Assembly (NCBI RefSeq): GCF_011440305.1
Contig: NZ_JAAOIW010000009.1
Coordinates: 246,623-310,622 of the forward strand
Source: Paenibacillus agricola
GTDB lineage: Bacteria; Bacillota; Bacilli; Paenibacillales; NBRC-103111
Length of the DNA stretch: 64,000 nt
Direction: 5' to 3'
The notes under the pieces: generated by a model
Told to the model about the DNA's origin: nothing
The model's database searches: none
The model's input: only the letters and a program-made list of their open reading frames with translations
In this document: piece by piece, positions 1 through 9,334 of the stretch
Numbering within the stretch: position 1 is the stretch's first letter
How the letters are laid out: every line of letters starts with the position of its first letter
Translations under genes and position numbers: made by a program

Positions 1-2
1 AT

Positions 3-152
3 TTAAAGGAGGAGCAATTATATGGATCGTTTGAGCTTGACTGTTTTTATTTTGAGGATGACAGGACAGTTCCGAACAATCCGGATCTCCCTGTACTGTT
101 GTACCAAGGGGCTTTAAAGGATAGAGGTGATCACATCGAAGCCTTTGGTTAG
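3..152 (+). pseudogene. N-terminal fragment of a YjlB-like cupin protein
   Basis: The open frame reads FYFEDD..VPNNPDLPVLLYQG, which resembles the start of YjlB-type cupin proteins, and then stops at a TAG after about 49 codons, far short of a cupin. An ATG at 22 preceded by AAAGGAGGAG lies in another frame, so the native start probably fed into this frame before an indel. The rest of the cupin is absent and an IS3 remnant follows. The family assignment rests on one short motif from memory. Confidence 0.3.
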
Positions 153-212
153 GTCAAATAAAGTGCTTTAATCATATGCAAGGCCGATACTTTAACTGAA
201 TAGGGTATCAAA

Positions 213-329
213 GATAATCGACATCAATGGGGATTAAAAAAGATGACCCCTGTGCAATACGAGGCCACTGATAAACTTAGGACTTTTGGTGGTTTTCGAA
301 AAAAAGACGACTTTCAAATCGATTTTTAA
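213..329 (+). pseudogene. IS3-family transposase (OrfB) C-terminal remnant
   Basis: The frame encodes RHQWGLKKMTPVQYE, close to the C-terminal end of IS3/IS150-group DDE transposases (usually ..LKKMTPVQYRNHLL). Everything upstream in the element is missing. A near-identical KMTPVQYRNHLL tail occurs at 28173-28217, so pieces of the same IS type are scattered in the window. Confidence 0.5.
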
Positions 330-348
330 TTGGAAATCGTCTTTTTTG
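299..348. terminator. Bidirectional hairpin terminator
   Basis: AAAAAGACGA and TCGTCTTTTTT form a stem with poly-T on both strands, between the IS3 remnant and the IS1182 remnant. It could end transcription from either side, or it could belong to an IS end. Confidence 0.55.
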
Positions 349-378
349 ATTAAGTTTTAGAGCCTCGTAGGGTATATT

Positions 379-1396
379 TTAATCCATTAATTTCAATATT
401 CGTTTGAGGTTAACGGCGAATATGGCCATTGCCCCTTGCATCTGCATGCCAATAAGACCCGAGGAGGACGCTACATCGTACCCGTGTCTATGCTTTAATT
501 CACTATTTTTCACTTCAGTTTTATAGCGCTCTTTTGATTTTTCTTTGAAATATTCACTTTCTTGAAACTGCATCTGCCCTTGGTGTTCGCCTGATTTAAT
601 CGCCACCGAATAGGTCTTGCTTTTAGCCCCTTCTTAGTAGCAGCCGGCTTTGAACGGACAGCTCTTGCACGTTTCAATATCAAAATAATAGGTATGCTTT
701 TGATTCTTATTGGTTCCTTTTTTTCCCGTACGTGCTCTTTGAATGGCCATGTGTCCAGCTTTGCATAACATACAAAAAATGAGGAGTCAGCTGTTTTATG
801 CCCAACCCGTGCATCAGGGTCGTTCGACAGTTGAAGCTGTTCATGATGGTCTTCTACGACTTCTTTTAAAAAATTCAGCTCCTCTTTTACTTTCGGGTAT
901 TCACGAATCGCCTCTTCTTTTTCAATGATATCGATTAATTTTGGGCTATAGTCAAGTTCGTCCTCGATTGAATCCGTAGTCGTCTTTGGCGGGAATTTTG
1001 CCTTCATCGTTTCATCGCAATTTCAACCGTTTTATTGATCAGCAGATCGAGCAGGTTTACATCTTTTAATCGAAGTTTACGAAATTTCGTAAGCGAGCTC
1101 GGATTCATCACGTTATCTTCAGGAGCCATGTTCAGGAAGTATTTAAAGGACATATCGTATCTGGAGCGTTCCACGATATCGATATCTGACAAATCAAAGA
1201 TCGATTTTAGCAACAAGTATTTGAATAGGCAGATCGGGTCGATCGTATTCCATCCATTGTCGTGGCACAAGAAAACAGGCAACTTTCGCACAATAGATTG
1301 CGCAAAGGTTGCCTGTTTGATTTTATGGAGTTTTTCAGTGGCCTCGATCCGGAGTAGCCGTAATTCCCAGTACAATAAATTGACTCTTGTAATCAT
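379..1396 (-). pseudogene. IS1182-family transposase, frameshifted
   Basis: Three overlapping minus-strand frames together cover most of an IS1182-type DDE transposase. The N-terminal part (1396-1004) carries the segment with LLLKSIFDLSDIDIVERSRY and YFLNMAPED. The middle (1007-510) holds the charged insertion region. The end (606-379) carries the typical RHGYDVASSSGLIGMQMQ tail. Frame changes near 1005 and 600 and a stop near 640 show it is dead. It lies directly downstream of the ABC-F gene on the same strand. Confidence 0.85.
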
Positions 1397-1417
1397 TTCA
1401 ATCAGAGGGGTTATGAT

Positions 1418-3157
1418 TTAAAGCAACTTAATCAGTTCTTCTAGCTCATCAAGCAATACTTTTGCAAGTTCAAAATTAGTATCTTTTAAAGCCAATTCTA
1501 TTTTCGTTTCAACTGATTTTTTCTTTTGTTCAGTTTCCAAATAGTCTCTATCAAAATGACTAGCATAAATCATCTTTCTAAATTTTTGAATAGTCATTTT
1601 TCTAATCGTCTTATCGTCAATGATTAAAACATAATCCATACCATTTACCACAGAATAGAAATCATGAGAAATCATGAGAATCGCACCTTTATAGTCTTCA
1701 ATGGCTTTCTCCAGTGCTATTTGTGTATAGGTGTCCAAATGACTTGTCGGTTCATCAAGAAGCAATACGTTTGCTTTACTGGCAGAAACTTTAGCCAATT
1801 GAAGCACATTTTTTTCTCCACCAGATAAAAATTCTATCTTTTGATTAACGATTTCTCCTTCAAAGCCATAGTTTGAAATATATGATCTAATCTCTTCATA
1901 AGTTTTAAATCCAGCATCGATGAATTCTTCTAGTATTGTATTAGAATCCTTTAGCATTTCGCCTTGAAGCTGAGATAAATAAGCCACTTTGACATCAGCA
2001 TTTATTTCAATTGAATCATGATTATTTTTAAAGATTTCTCGGAGTAAAGTCGTTTTCCCGGTACCGTTTGGACCGATAAGGGCTACTTTATCAGTAGATT
2101 TTATCTCAAAGTTAACATTTTCTAAAAGCAACTCATCAAAGGCAACACTATAATTATTGACATTTAAAACATTGATTTCTTCAATTTCATTATCAATATC
2201 TAAACTGATATTCGGTTGCTTAATATCTACAAATGGCGCTTTAATTCTGCGCGCTTCCAATCTTTCTTGAAATTTAACTCTAGCTTTTAACGCTTTCCCT
2301 CTAGATGCTTCTGAATTATACGTTGCGATATTTCTAAGATTAATGATTATGTTCTCGTTTCTCTCAATTTCTTCATCATCAGCGATTGTGAGTTCTTGTA
2401 ACTCAATTTTAGTTTGAAGTAATGAGAAGTTATAATCAATATATCGCCCATCAAACTCTTGGATGTCCATATTTTCAAGGTGCATGATTTTGTTGAAACA
2501 ATGATTCAATAGATATCGGTTGTGCGTAACAACTAGCAATATTCCTTTGTGAGAATTAATAAGATTTTTAAGCGCATTTAGGTTTTCAAAGTCTAAAAAT
2601 ACATCTGGTTCGTCCATAATCATTAAGTCTGGACTACTAAGCATTTCCTTCATCACTTGAATAAGTTTGAATTCCCCACCACTCAGGTCGGATACCCTAA
2701 GATCTTTTCGCTTCATGAGGTTTGCTAGATTTAGTTTCTTATTAATGTTGCTTTCAAAATCATCCCCACCAATTGAATCAAATGCGTCTAAAGCTAATTG
2801 ATACTTTTCTAGTAACGAGTCAATATCCGATGATGTTTCCATTTCAGTGCAAATAGATTGTATTTCATTTTGAATCTTAATAAATTCTTCTCCGATATAT
2901 TCGAAAACAGTTGTTTCTTTAGTTTTGTCTGGTTGTGAGAACTGACTTACATACCCGATTTTGCAAGTTGGGTCCATCTCTAACATGCCATCAAACAAAT
3001 ATCTTTCTGGATCCATCAGTATATCGATCAGTGTACTTTTCCCACTGCCACTTGTTCCTATAAAAGCGCAATGTTGTGCCTCTTCAAGCGTAAATGAAAT
3101 GTTTTTATATAGTTCTTTTTGCGGAAATGAGAAGGATAAGTTTTCAACTTTTATCAT
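1418..3157 (-). CDS. ABC-F family ATPase, probable ribosome-protection/antibiotic resistance type
   Basis: The protein has 579 residues and two ABC domains without membrane segments, the ABC-F layout. Domain 1 has Walker A GTSGSGKST (34-42), LSGGE (158-162) and Walker B MIMDEP (178-183). A charged linker of about 65 residues (245-310) follows. Domain 2 has GPNGTGKTT (362-370), LSGGE (444-448) and LLLDEP (465-470). ABC-F proteins bind the ribosome E site; members with a long inter-domain linker dislodge antibiotics or rescue stalled ribosomes. The ATG follows AAAGGTAATACT. It stands alone between IS remnants, which suits an acquired resistance gene. Drug specificity cannot be read from sequence, and a housekeeping ABC-F role is possible. 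Confidence 0.93.
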   Translation of the reverse strand: MIKVENLSFSFPQKELYKNISFTLEEAQHCAFIGTSGSGKSTLIDILMDPERYLFDGMLEMDPTCKIGYVSQFSQPDKTKETTVFEYIGEEFIKIQNEIQSICTEMETSSDIDSLLEKYQLALDAFDSIGGDDFESNINKKLNLANLMKRKDLRVSDLSGGEFKLIQVMKEMLSSPDLMIMDEPDVFLDFENLNALKNLINSHKGILLVVTHNRYLLNHCFNKIMHLENMDIQEFDGRYIDYNFSLLQTKIELQELTIADDEEIERNENIIINLRNIATYNSEASRGKALKARVKFQERLEARRIKAPFVDIKQPNISLDIDNEIEEINVLNVNNYSVAFDELLLENVNFEIKSTDKVALIGPNGTGKTTLLREIFKNNHDSIEINADVKVAYLSQLQGEMLKDSNTILEEFIDAGFKTYEEIRSYISNYGFEGEIVNQKIEFLSGGEKNVLQLAKVSASKANVLLLDEPTSHLDTYTQIALEKAIEDYKGAILMISHDFYSVVNGMDYVLIIDDKTIRKMTIQKFRKMIYASHFDRDYLETEQKKKSVETKIELALKDTNFELAKVLLDELEELIKLL

Positions 3158-3276
3158 AGTATTACCTTTCTTTATAACTAAAATAGTGACTATTATTAGA
3201 TGTATTGAAGAACATAGATTTCGAGTTTACCGTTGTTAGAATAACACTTTTTACAACCAACTTCAATCAATTCACA

Positions 3277-3948
3277 TTAAAGTTGTTCGTTAAATCGAAA
3301 AATACAACTTAGAACTATATGATAAGAGTTTGGGGTTGATCGTACAGATGATGTGCCAAACAAAGTGGGAATATTCAGATGCTGCTTAATCCAGCGGAAA
3401 AACACCTCGATTTGCCAACGAGCTTTGTACATCTGTGCAATTTGCTCGGCGGTGACTTGCATCAAGTCCGTAACGACTTGGATTTCTCGACCTTCAAAGT
3501 CCTGAAAAGACCACTACGTGGTGGCGTTCTTTAGATCGACACCGTTACGGTCTTAGAGTCAATGAGAAGCAACTCTTTAGGAAACGCCAATTTTCTGCTT
3601 GTTTTCCGATCGATTGCATTTGCTCACAAGCAAGTGAAATAACGCTTTGAATACCGAAAATGGAACGTCGGCAGCTCTACCTGAAAAGCTGGAATCATGC
3701 ACATGTGGTTAGCCAATGGAAGCCGCGTGGTCGACGCCAGATCGATAACTACCCCACTCCCCGAATGCTGCCATACACCAATATTGAAGCAGATGGTACA
3801 CCGTAAACTTGCGAGCTTTGTCTTCGTAATCGGCAATTTGAACAACGGTTTTGACTTCCTCCGGCGTTATAACGGATTGAAGGATGGAAAGAATCGTGGT
3901 AGACTTTTTCATGGAGTCGCCACCTTTCGGGAGTTTGTAGGGGTACAA
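3277..3948 (-). pseudogene. IS4-family (DUF4372-type) transposase, frameshifted and internally deleted
   Basis: The N-terminal piece (3948-3709) reads LSILQSVITPEEVKTVVQIA followed by YEDKARKFTVYHLLQYW, typical of DUF4372 at the start of one IS4 group. After a frame change, 3700-3540 encodes the FKALFHLLVSKCNR and LLLIDSKTVTV region around the first catalytic Asp. The last piece (3465-3277) encodes YKARWQIEVFFRWIKQHLNI, the C-terminal YREK-like region. The section between the first Asp and this block is shortened. Confidence 0.85.
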
Positions 3949-4255
3949 ACATTTTACCGAGTTGGCGGCTCTTTTTCTACCATTTAGTGGTTACTCAACA
4001 GGCCATCATGATGGCTTAAGCCCTATCTACAAACGGGTTTGGGCCATTTTTATCATTTACGCAACATCGCAGAGGCGGTTAGGGAAGGGCTGCCCTGATA
4101 TGGGACATGCACAAAACTGGAACTACAGCGTCATCGCACCAGATCCATTTTTTTCCATGTACCTATAAGAACGATTGTCACTTTTTTTCTTTATACTCCT
4201 TTATAGTTATAGATGTCAGGCCGACAAAAACAACACCATGAGGAGAGATAAGATA

Positions 4256-5143
4256 ATGAATATGAGTCCAAAAATGAAAAAGGTACTACCAATAACGTTA
4301 GGTTTGTCTCTTGTTTTTGCTAGTTCCGCCTTTGCTGCCACCCCTGCTTCTCAATCTACCAAGCAAAATCAAACTCAAGTAAACCAAAACCAAAATATAA
4401 ATCAAATGAATGGGAACCTGGATCAATTAGCAGCAAATACTTCACTACAGAACGTTCTTGGTTTTAGTAAAGAGGAGATAAATGAAAAACTTGGAGCCGG
4501 TAAATCGCTATCAGATTTGGCTAAAGACAAAAACGTCAATCCAGACAAAGTGAGGGACACCCTCTTAGAAACGAATGACAAACAGTTGGATGTAGACTTT
4601 AAAGCAGGAAAAATGACACAAGACCAATATAATCAAAGAAAAGCTGGAAATAAGGATCAAGCCCAAAAATACATGGATGAAAGAAAGACTCCTGCGATGG
4701 GCGGAAATTATAAATTAGCCGCAGTAGCCAAACTGCTAGATATGGATATTAGTAAAATTATTCAGAAAGTAAAAAGCGGAAAAGATATTGATGACATTTC
4801 TGAATCTATAGGAATCGATGATGAGAAGGTAACTGCTGCCGTCCTAAAGGTAGAAAAACAAAAAATTGCCGATTTGGTTAAGCAATCATGGAGCGGTAAA
4901 AACAGCATGACTGCGGCAGATAAAGTTTACTTTGAAAAGAGTGGATACTTAGAGAATGTTGCCGATAAGCTTGATATGTCGGAGAGCAATTTCAAAGAGC
5001 AATTGAATAAAGGTAAGACAATTGAAGTGATCAGCAAAAATCAAGACGTCGATTTAAAAGGTGATGTGATCGCAAGCCTTGAAAAACTTGCAAAAAAAGC
5101 AATTGAGAAAGAGATTAACAAGAATGGACAATATTTTCAATAA
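4256..5143 (+). CDS. Secreted protein with repeated LysM-like helical motifs, function unknown
   Basis: The chosen ATG at 4256 sits behind AGGAGAGATAAGATA and gives 295 residues; an earlier in-frame ATG (4175) lacks a ribosome binding site. Residues 1-32 form a Sec signal peptide (MKKVLPITLGLSLVFASS then AFA-AT). The mature part starts with a Gln/Asn-rich stretch, then has several copies of a helix-turn-helix unit. These read GFSKEEINEKLGAGKSLSDL, LLDMDISKIIQKVKSGKDID and KLDMSESNFKEQLNKGKTIE, each followed by a short 'ISxxxxVD' segment. This unit occurs in secreted Bacilli proteins of unknown role. A terminator follows, and the downstream two-component system may regulate it. Confidence 0.85.
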   Translation: MNMSPKMKKVLPITLGLSLVFASSAFAATPASQSTKQNQTQVNQNQNINQMNGNLDQLAANTSLQNVLGFSKEEINEKLGAGKSLSDLAKDKNVNPDKVRDTLLETNDKQLDVDFKAGKMTQDQYNQRKAGNKDQAQKYMDERKTPAMGGNYKLAAVAKLLDMDISKIIQKVKSGKDIDDISESIGIDDEKVTAAVLKVEKQKIADLVKQSWSGKNSMTAADKVYFEKSGYLENVADKLDMSESNFKEQLNKGKTIEVISKNQDVDLKGDVIASLEKLAKKAIEKEINKNGQYFQ

Positions 5144-5180
5144 GGTTCGCATAACGTTCTAAAATAATATTTTAACCATG

Positions 5181-5231
5181 ACCTGCAGGACTGATGCCAT
5201 TTAATGCATCTGACCTTCAGGTTATTTTTTT
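5181..5231 (+). terminator. Rho-independent terminator of the secreted protein gene
   Basis: ACCTG.AGG..GATGC pairs with GCATC..CCT.CAGGT around an AT-rich loop, followed by TTATTTTTTT. It separates the secreted protein gene from the two-component pair. Confidence 0.75.
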
Positions 5232-5290
5232 GAATAAATGAACCTTTAACCAAGCAAAATAATGACAGTAAACCAAATAGGTGGTGAAGA

Positions 5291-5956
5291 ATGAAAATAC
5301 TTTTAGCGGAAGATGACCCGCGACTGGGCAAACTAATTAGTCAAATGTTAAAGAAAAAAGAAGGTTATTTGACGGATTGGGTGACGACAGGCGAAGATGT
5401 CTACGAGTATGCAATTTCGTCAACTTATGACGTCATTATCCTCGACTGGATGATGCCGGGCGGCGACGGCATCCAAACATGCAAAAAGCTGCGAAACAAA
5501 GGGTATGAAGGAGCCATTCTAATGCTGACAGCAAAGGATACGCTTGAAAATAAAGTGGAAGGATTGGAATCAGGGGCAGATGATTATCTGATTAAACCTT
5601 TTGAGTTTGAAGAGCTTATCGCAAGATTGAGGACGTTGCAGCGACGCAATTTCGCTCCGCTTCAGGATGAGGTCATAACCGTACAAGGAATGTCCTTGAA
5701 TCGTTCCAACCAGACCGTGTGTTGTAATGAGAAGGACGCGATCCAGTTATCGCCGCGTGAATTTCAACTTATGGATTTTCTTCTGCAAAACCCGGGCCGT
5801 GTGCTGACTAGAGATCTCTTATTAGATCGAATCTGGGGTTTGAGTGCAGATGTAAATGAAAAAATCGTCGACGCTACGGTAAAGCATATTCGCAAGAAGC
5901 TTGGTAAGGAATTCATTCAAAGCGTAAGAGGAGTGGGATATAAAATCGATGGCTAA
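5291..5956 (+). CDS. OmpR/PhoB-family response regulator
   Basis: The protein has 221 residues. The receiver domain spans 1-115, with acidic residues D8/D9, the phospho-acceptor D52 in VIILDWMMP, T80 and K102 in YLIKPFEF. The winged-helix DNA-binding domain (about 125-221) carries LSPREFQLMDFLLQNPGRVL and the wing SVRGVGYKID. The ATG follows GGTGGTGAAGA. The stop overlaps the kinase start by 8 bp, so the pair is translationally coupled. Target genes cannot be read from the sequence; the upstream secreted protein gene is a candidate. Confidence 0.96.
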   Translation: MKILLAEDDPRLGKLISQMLKKKEGYLTDWVTTGEDVYEYAISSTYDVIILDWMMPGGDGIQTCKKLRNKGYEGAILMLTAKDTLENKVEGLESGADDYLIKPFEFEELIARLRTLQRRNFAPLQDEVITVQGMSLNRSNQTVCCNEKDAIQLSPREFQLMDFLLQNPGRVLTRDLLLDRIWGLSADVNEKIVDATVKHIRKKLGKEFIQSVRGVGYKIDG

Positions 5957-7325
5957 GTGGCTGAAAGGCAGCATGTTTCAGCGTACCCAACGAAAATTAA
6001 CGTTACAATATAGTGCGCTTCTTATTTTGTTTCTCATCCTGTTCGTTGTTATCGTCTACGGTTTGCTTTACTACGCGATATTTAAAGATGAAAAAGTGCG
6101 ACTGGGCATACTTATTCGCAGCGAAACCGAATTTATTCAGACTATTCTTGAGGAAAACAAATCTGAACAAATCTCTTCTAAGTTATTCCTGCTTAGTACC
6201 GAACAATTTTTCTATTATTGGTTGGATAATCAAGGTAAGTTCGTCATGGGAGATGAGGTACAACCGGAAATAAGGTGGCAGGTTTTGTCTTGGATAGAGA
6301 AGAATGGTTCGACAGCAAATGATCAGGTGGTCACAGTACCGCTGGAAATTTCCATCCAACCTCCGAAAGAAGGGGGGATTTCAGACAGCGTACCTCAAGA
6401 AGCCGATTTTCTGGTCACAAGTAGACCGATCTATGTGGATGGCGTGCTTGTAGGATCGCTTTACATTGGAAAGGATTTCTCACACACTACAATATTCTTC
6501 GATTGGTTGATTCGTGTCCTCAGTGGTATTGTGCTCTCCTTTTTCCTCTTAGCACTCTTTATTAGTTATTTGATGTCTCATCGTGCTTTGATTCCCGTCT
6601 CTGAGGTCTATTTTCGACAACGGGAATTTTTGGCTGACGCCTCTCATGAGCTTCGTACTCCCTTAAGTGTGATGTTATCTTCGATCGAATTGCTGAGAAT
6701 GGAAGTTCAAATCGAGGAAAACGGGTTTGTAAGCAATCTGTTGGACGACATGAAGGATGAAGTGAAACGGATGACCCGGTTAGTCGCAGAGCTACTTAGT
6801 CTTGCTCGATCTGATTCTGATGAGGTCACTTTGAATCTTATATGGTTTGATTTCCGTCCTGTTGCAGAGAAAGCTGTACGTTCGCTTATGCCGATCGCTT
6901 CGGACAATAAGGTCTTGCTGCAAATGGAAATGCAGAAGAAACTGCTCGTCTACGGAGACATCCAATGGTTAACACAGCTGCTCGTGATTCTGATTGATAA
7001 TGCCATTAAATATACGTCTGCCGGAGGAAGTGTGGAGGTGAAGGTAAGAAAGGATCAGCGAAAACAGAATCAGTTTTTAACGATTGTCGTAAAGGACACA
7101 GGCATCGGGATCCATGCCAAGGATCAAGAGCGGATTTTCGATCGTTTCTATCGGCAGGATAGATCAAGATCGAAAATTGTACTGGGACATGGATTGGGGC
7201 TTTCTATTGCGAAGTGGATTGTCCGATTAAGCGACGGGACGATCAATGTTGATAGCACGTTGGGAAAAGGCAGCACGTTTACGGTTCAAATCCCTGTTCC
7301 GGATGAACCAAGCGACCGGTACTAA
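5949..7325 (+). CDS. Membrane sensor histidine kinase, partner of the adjacent OmpR regulator
   Basis: The protein has 458 residues. Transmembrane helices at about 23-45 and 185-208 flank an extracytoplasmic sensor of about 140 residues with no recognised fold. The HisKA box is DASHELRTPLS with phospho-accepting H233. The HATPase domain shows the N box (LIDNAIKYT), G1 (KDTGIGI), F box (FDRFYRQDRSR) and G2 (GHGLGLSIAKWIV). A short HAMP-like stretch follows helix 2, but the spacing to the H box is too short for a full HAMP domain. The start overlaps the regulator gene by 8 bp. Confidence 0.96.
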   Translation: MAKWLKGSMFQRTQRKLTLQYSALLILFLILFVVIVYGLLYYAIFKDEKVRLGILIRSETEFIQTILEENKSEQISSKLFLLSTEQFFYYWLDNQGKFVMGDEVQPEIRWQVLSWIEKNGSTANDQVVTVPLEISIQPPKEGGISDSVPQEADFLVTSRPIYVDGVLVGSLYIGKDFSHTTIFFDWLIRVLSGIVLSFFLLALFISYLMSHRALIPVSEVYFRQREFLADASHELRTPLSVMLSSIELLRMEVQIEENGFVSNLLDDMKDEVKRMTRLVAELLSLARSDSDEVTLNLIWFDFRPVAEKAVRSLMPIASDNKVLLQMEMQKKLLVYGDIQWLTQLLVILIDNAIKYTSAGGSVEVKVRKDQRKQNQFLTIVVKDTGIGIHAKDQERIFDRFYRQDRSRSKIVLGHGLGLSIAKWIVRLSDGTINVDSTLGKGSTFTVQIPVPDEPSDRY

Positions 7326-7795
7326 ATGATAAGGATCACCTTACGAAGCCTTATTGTTCTTTGTCAAGCAGATCATCGCCTATTTAAATATTGCCACATA
7401 TCCATCAGGAACATACACACCTCCTCCACTATTACGAACATCGACGATTTTTTATAGGGTACCCTGTTGATGTACCTGTTTGAGCAACTGCCCTGGCTCC
7501 CTGAGCCGATAATCGCGGAAGTGCTGTTAGACGGCTTATTCCCTCTGGTCGCCTTTTGCAGCCCGTCGATCTTCCATATTTTAGTTGTAATTTCAGCTTA
7601 CCTGACCCTCATCGTCTTTATAAGATGTTGGCTAATTTAAGCCTGCGACGTGTGAGTATAGAAATCCTTGCCAAGATAGGTTATCCTCGCAAGAATAACT
7701 ACAGAATTTTGTGTAATACTATAATGCTGTTACTCAAAGAATGGAGGCTGTTGGACACATTAATAGGACGCGGTTGCTGCCTTCTCTGACTTTGC
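7326..7795. other. Intergenic stretch with no convincing gene
   Basis: A 56-codon plus-strand frame (7470-7640) has a hydrophobic composition and contains EQLPWLPEPIIAEVLLDGLF, vaguely like the membrane segment found in front of some sensor proteins. It has no ribosome binding site and is probably a remnant. Nothing else was recognised. Confidence 0.4.
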
Positions 7796-8347
7796 TTACA
7801 TACATCTTTCTGAATATATTGTTGGGCTGCTTACACACTGATCTCCTTCGAAGGTTATTTCCACAATGCCTATTTCTGTTATAGTACTTTTGAATGGTTT
7901 AAAATCCTTAGTGCAATAATTTATTGTTTCTACTAATTTCTCATGAGTCAGCTTCGTTGCTAGTGTACAATGTGGTTCCCAATTATTTGGCGTATAATAA
8001 GGATTGGCATAGTGACTATACGCTTCAAATTTCTTATGGAATTCTGAGTGTAGATTCAATAGCTCTTTGGTTATTGTAGGTGCCAGAAAACAAGTTCCTG
8101 AAGTTGGAAAAGTTCCAATCATATCAAGCTTTATATCCAATTTCTTATGGTTATTGCAGTGTACTTTAAATTTGTTCTTGAATGTCGCTAGATCATCCAA
8201 CTCTTTATATACTGCTAATGTTATATGTGGTCTTAATTCTTCAATGTTGAACATAAATGAGGAGATATTTTTATTATGCAATTCTGTCCATACTCTTCTA
8301 ACATACCCCTCTACATCAGAATCTAAGAACAATTCTATAGCATACAT
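7796..8347 (-). CDS. 2H phosphoesterase superfamily protein (2'-5' RNA ligase-like)
   Basis: The protein has 183 residues. Two H-x-T signatures define the 2H fold: PHITLAV (H41, T43) and PHCTLATKL (H126, T128). Family members hydrolyse or form 2'-5' or cyclic phosphodiester bonds in RNA or nucleotides; the substrate here is unknown. The gene lies downstream of the GNAT gene on the same strand and is separated from it by a copy of the cassette-type repeat. It may therefore be the next unit of a cassette array. Confidence 0.88.
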   Translation of the reverse strand: MYAIELFLDSDVEGYVRRVWTELHNKNISSFMFNIEELRPHITLAVYKELDDLATFKNKFKVHCNNHKKLDIKLDMIGTFPTSGTCFLAPTITKELLNLHSEFHKKFEAYSHYANPYYTPNNWEPHCTLATKLTHEKLVETINYCTKDFKPFKSTITEIGIVEITFEGDQCVSSPTIYSERCM

Positions 8348-8384
8348 TATCGATCAACTCCGATTGGTTTTAATTCTTCCATGA

Positions 8385-8509
8385 AACTACCACCTTATGA
8401 GTGGCCGCGACGCGGTTAGGCTGTGCAGGGATGTCTGCTGAATACGCTTCCTCGAAATCCCTTTGGCAGACCAAGCCGTCAGGCCGCCGTGTAGATACGG
8501 TGTTATATG
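8385..8509 (-). repeat. attC-like palindromic repeat, copy 0 (after GNAT gene)
   Basis: Read on the minus strand it starts CATATAACACCGTATCTAC, continues through the shared core GGTCTGCC..CAGCAGACATCCCTGC, and fades before the 2H gene. Its first box (CATATAAC) begins 32 nt after the GNAT stop. The inner GTCTGC/GCAGAC arms can pair. The far end lacks the AACGTTA box of the other copies, so this copy is eroded. It belongs to the same family as 15357-15518, 16254-16410, 16815-16981 and 21633-21729. Confidence 0.7.
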
Positions 8510-8541
8510 ATGCCACCTCTAACCTGAGTACTCCCACAAAA

Positions 8542-8994
8542 TCAGTCAAATTTCTTTATAAATCCTGTTTTCAATCCTTTAATAAATCCGCTCTTCTCAT
8601 AAAATTTGTGTATTTCTTCTCTCTTAGATCCTGTCATCAGCATGACCTTATAACATTCATGTTCGATAGCAATTTCAATTGCTTTATCTAAGGCCATTCG
8701 AGCATACCCATTCTTCCTATTTTCTTTATGTGTTACTACATTCTCTATGAGTCCGTAAGGTCTTGCATTCCTAGTCAAGTTTTTAATAATCGTCAATACA
8801 CAAGTTGATATTATCGTCCCATCTTTCTCCACAACAATGATCTTCATGTACTTGTCATTCAATATTTCATTCCAAAGTTCCTCAAGTTTATTATCAAAAA
8901 TTAAATCAGGGTCTTGTTCGTGCATGTGTTTATATAATCTTAAAAGTTCACTTAATTCATTCTGACGAATTAATCGTGCAGCTATGTTAGTCAT
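8542..8994 (-). CDS. GNAT-family N-acetyltransferase
   Basis: The protein has 150 residues. The acetyl-CoA-binding motif A is visible as [18 protein letters not shown] (R/Q-x-x-G-x-A type), followed by [20 protein letters not shown] and the terminal GFIKG typical of GNATs. The substrate is unknown. The ATG follows AAGAAGGAGCCATT. It sits in a putative cassette: a GTTATCTG box lies 73 nt upstream of the start, and an attC-like repeat begins just after the stop. Confidence 0.9.
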   Translation of the reverse strand: MTNIAARLIRQNELSELLRLYKHMHEQDPDLIFDNKLEELWNEILNDKYMKIIVVEKDGTIISTCVLTIIKNLTRNARPYGLIENVVTHKENRKNGYARMALDKAIEIAIEHECYKVMLMTGSKREEIHKFYEKSGFIKGLKTGFIKKFD

Positions 8995-9066
8995 AATGGC
9001 TCCTTCTTATTAATGACCTCAACCCCAAATGGTAATAAAATACATAATCGTTCTGCACTCCAACGT

Positions 9067-9074
9067 CAGATAAC
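9067..9074 (-). other. Putative 5' boundary of the GNAT cassette
   Basis: GTTATCTG on the minus strand matches at 7 of 8 positions the complement of CATATAAC, the first box of the repeat after this gene (8502-8509). In integron cassettes the 5' end is complementary to the R'' box of the cassette's own attC. Confidence 0.45.
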
Positions 9075-9154
9075 GATCATAATTGCTTCCTCCACTATAT
9101 TTCGACATCTTCCAAAAAATCCCTTCCAATGATTATCAAAATCAATCTATGTAA

Positions 9155-9190
9155 TTAAAAAAGGCAGATTCCCGTAGGGGAACTGCCCGA
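9155..9190 (-). terminator. Terminator of the Spo0B-type kinase gene
   Basis: On the minus strand GGCAGTTCCCC and GGGAATCTGCC form a tight hairpin with loop TAC, followed by TTTTTT. It lies about 145 bp after the kinase stop codon. Confidence 0.75.
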
Positions 9191-9334
9191 TTCTTTCCGT
9201 TGAGATATCCGAAAAAAACTTACCATAATTATACTTATTGTACCAATATAGTCAATCCGATTCAACGAAGCTGAGATGTGATCCACGTCTGCCTCAGTAG
9301 AGCCGGATGTCGAAAAGCATCAATATCAGTAAAT

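Noticed and set aside
743..928. Plus-strand open frame within the IS1182 remnant
   Set aside because: It lies opposite the transposase coding sequence and has no ribosome binding site or family signature.
7470..7640. 56-codon hydrophobic ORF after the histidine kinase
   Set aside because: There is no ribosome binding site and only a vague resemblance to sensor membrane segments; treated as noise or a remnant.
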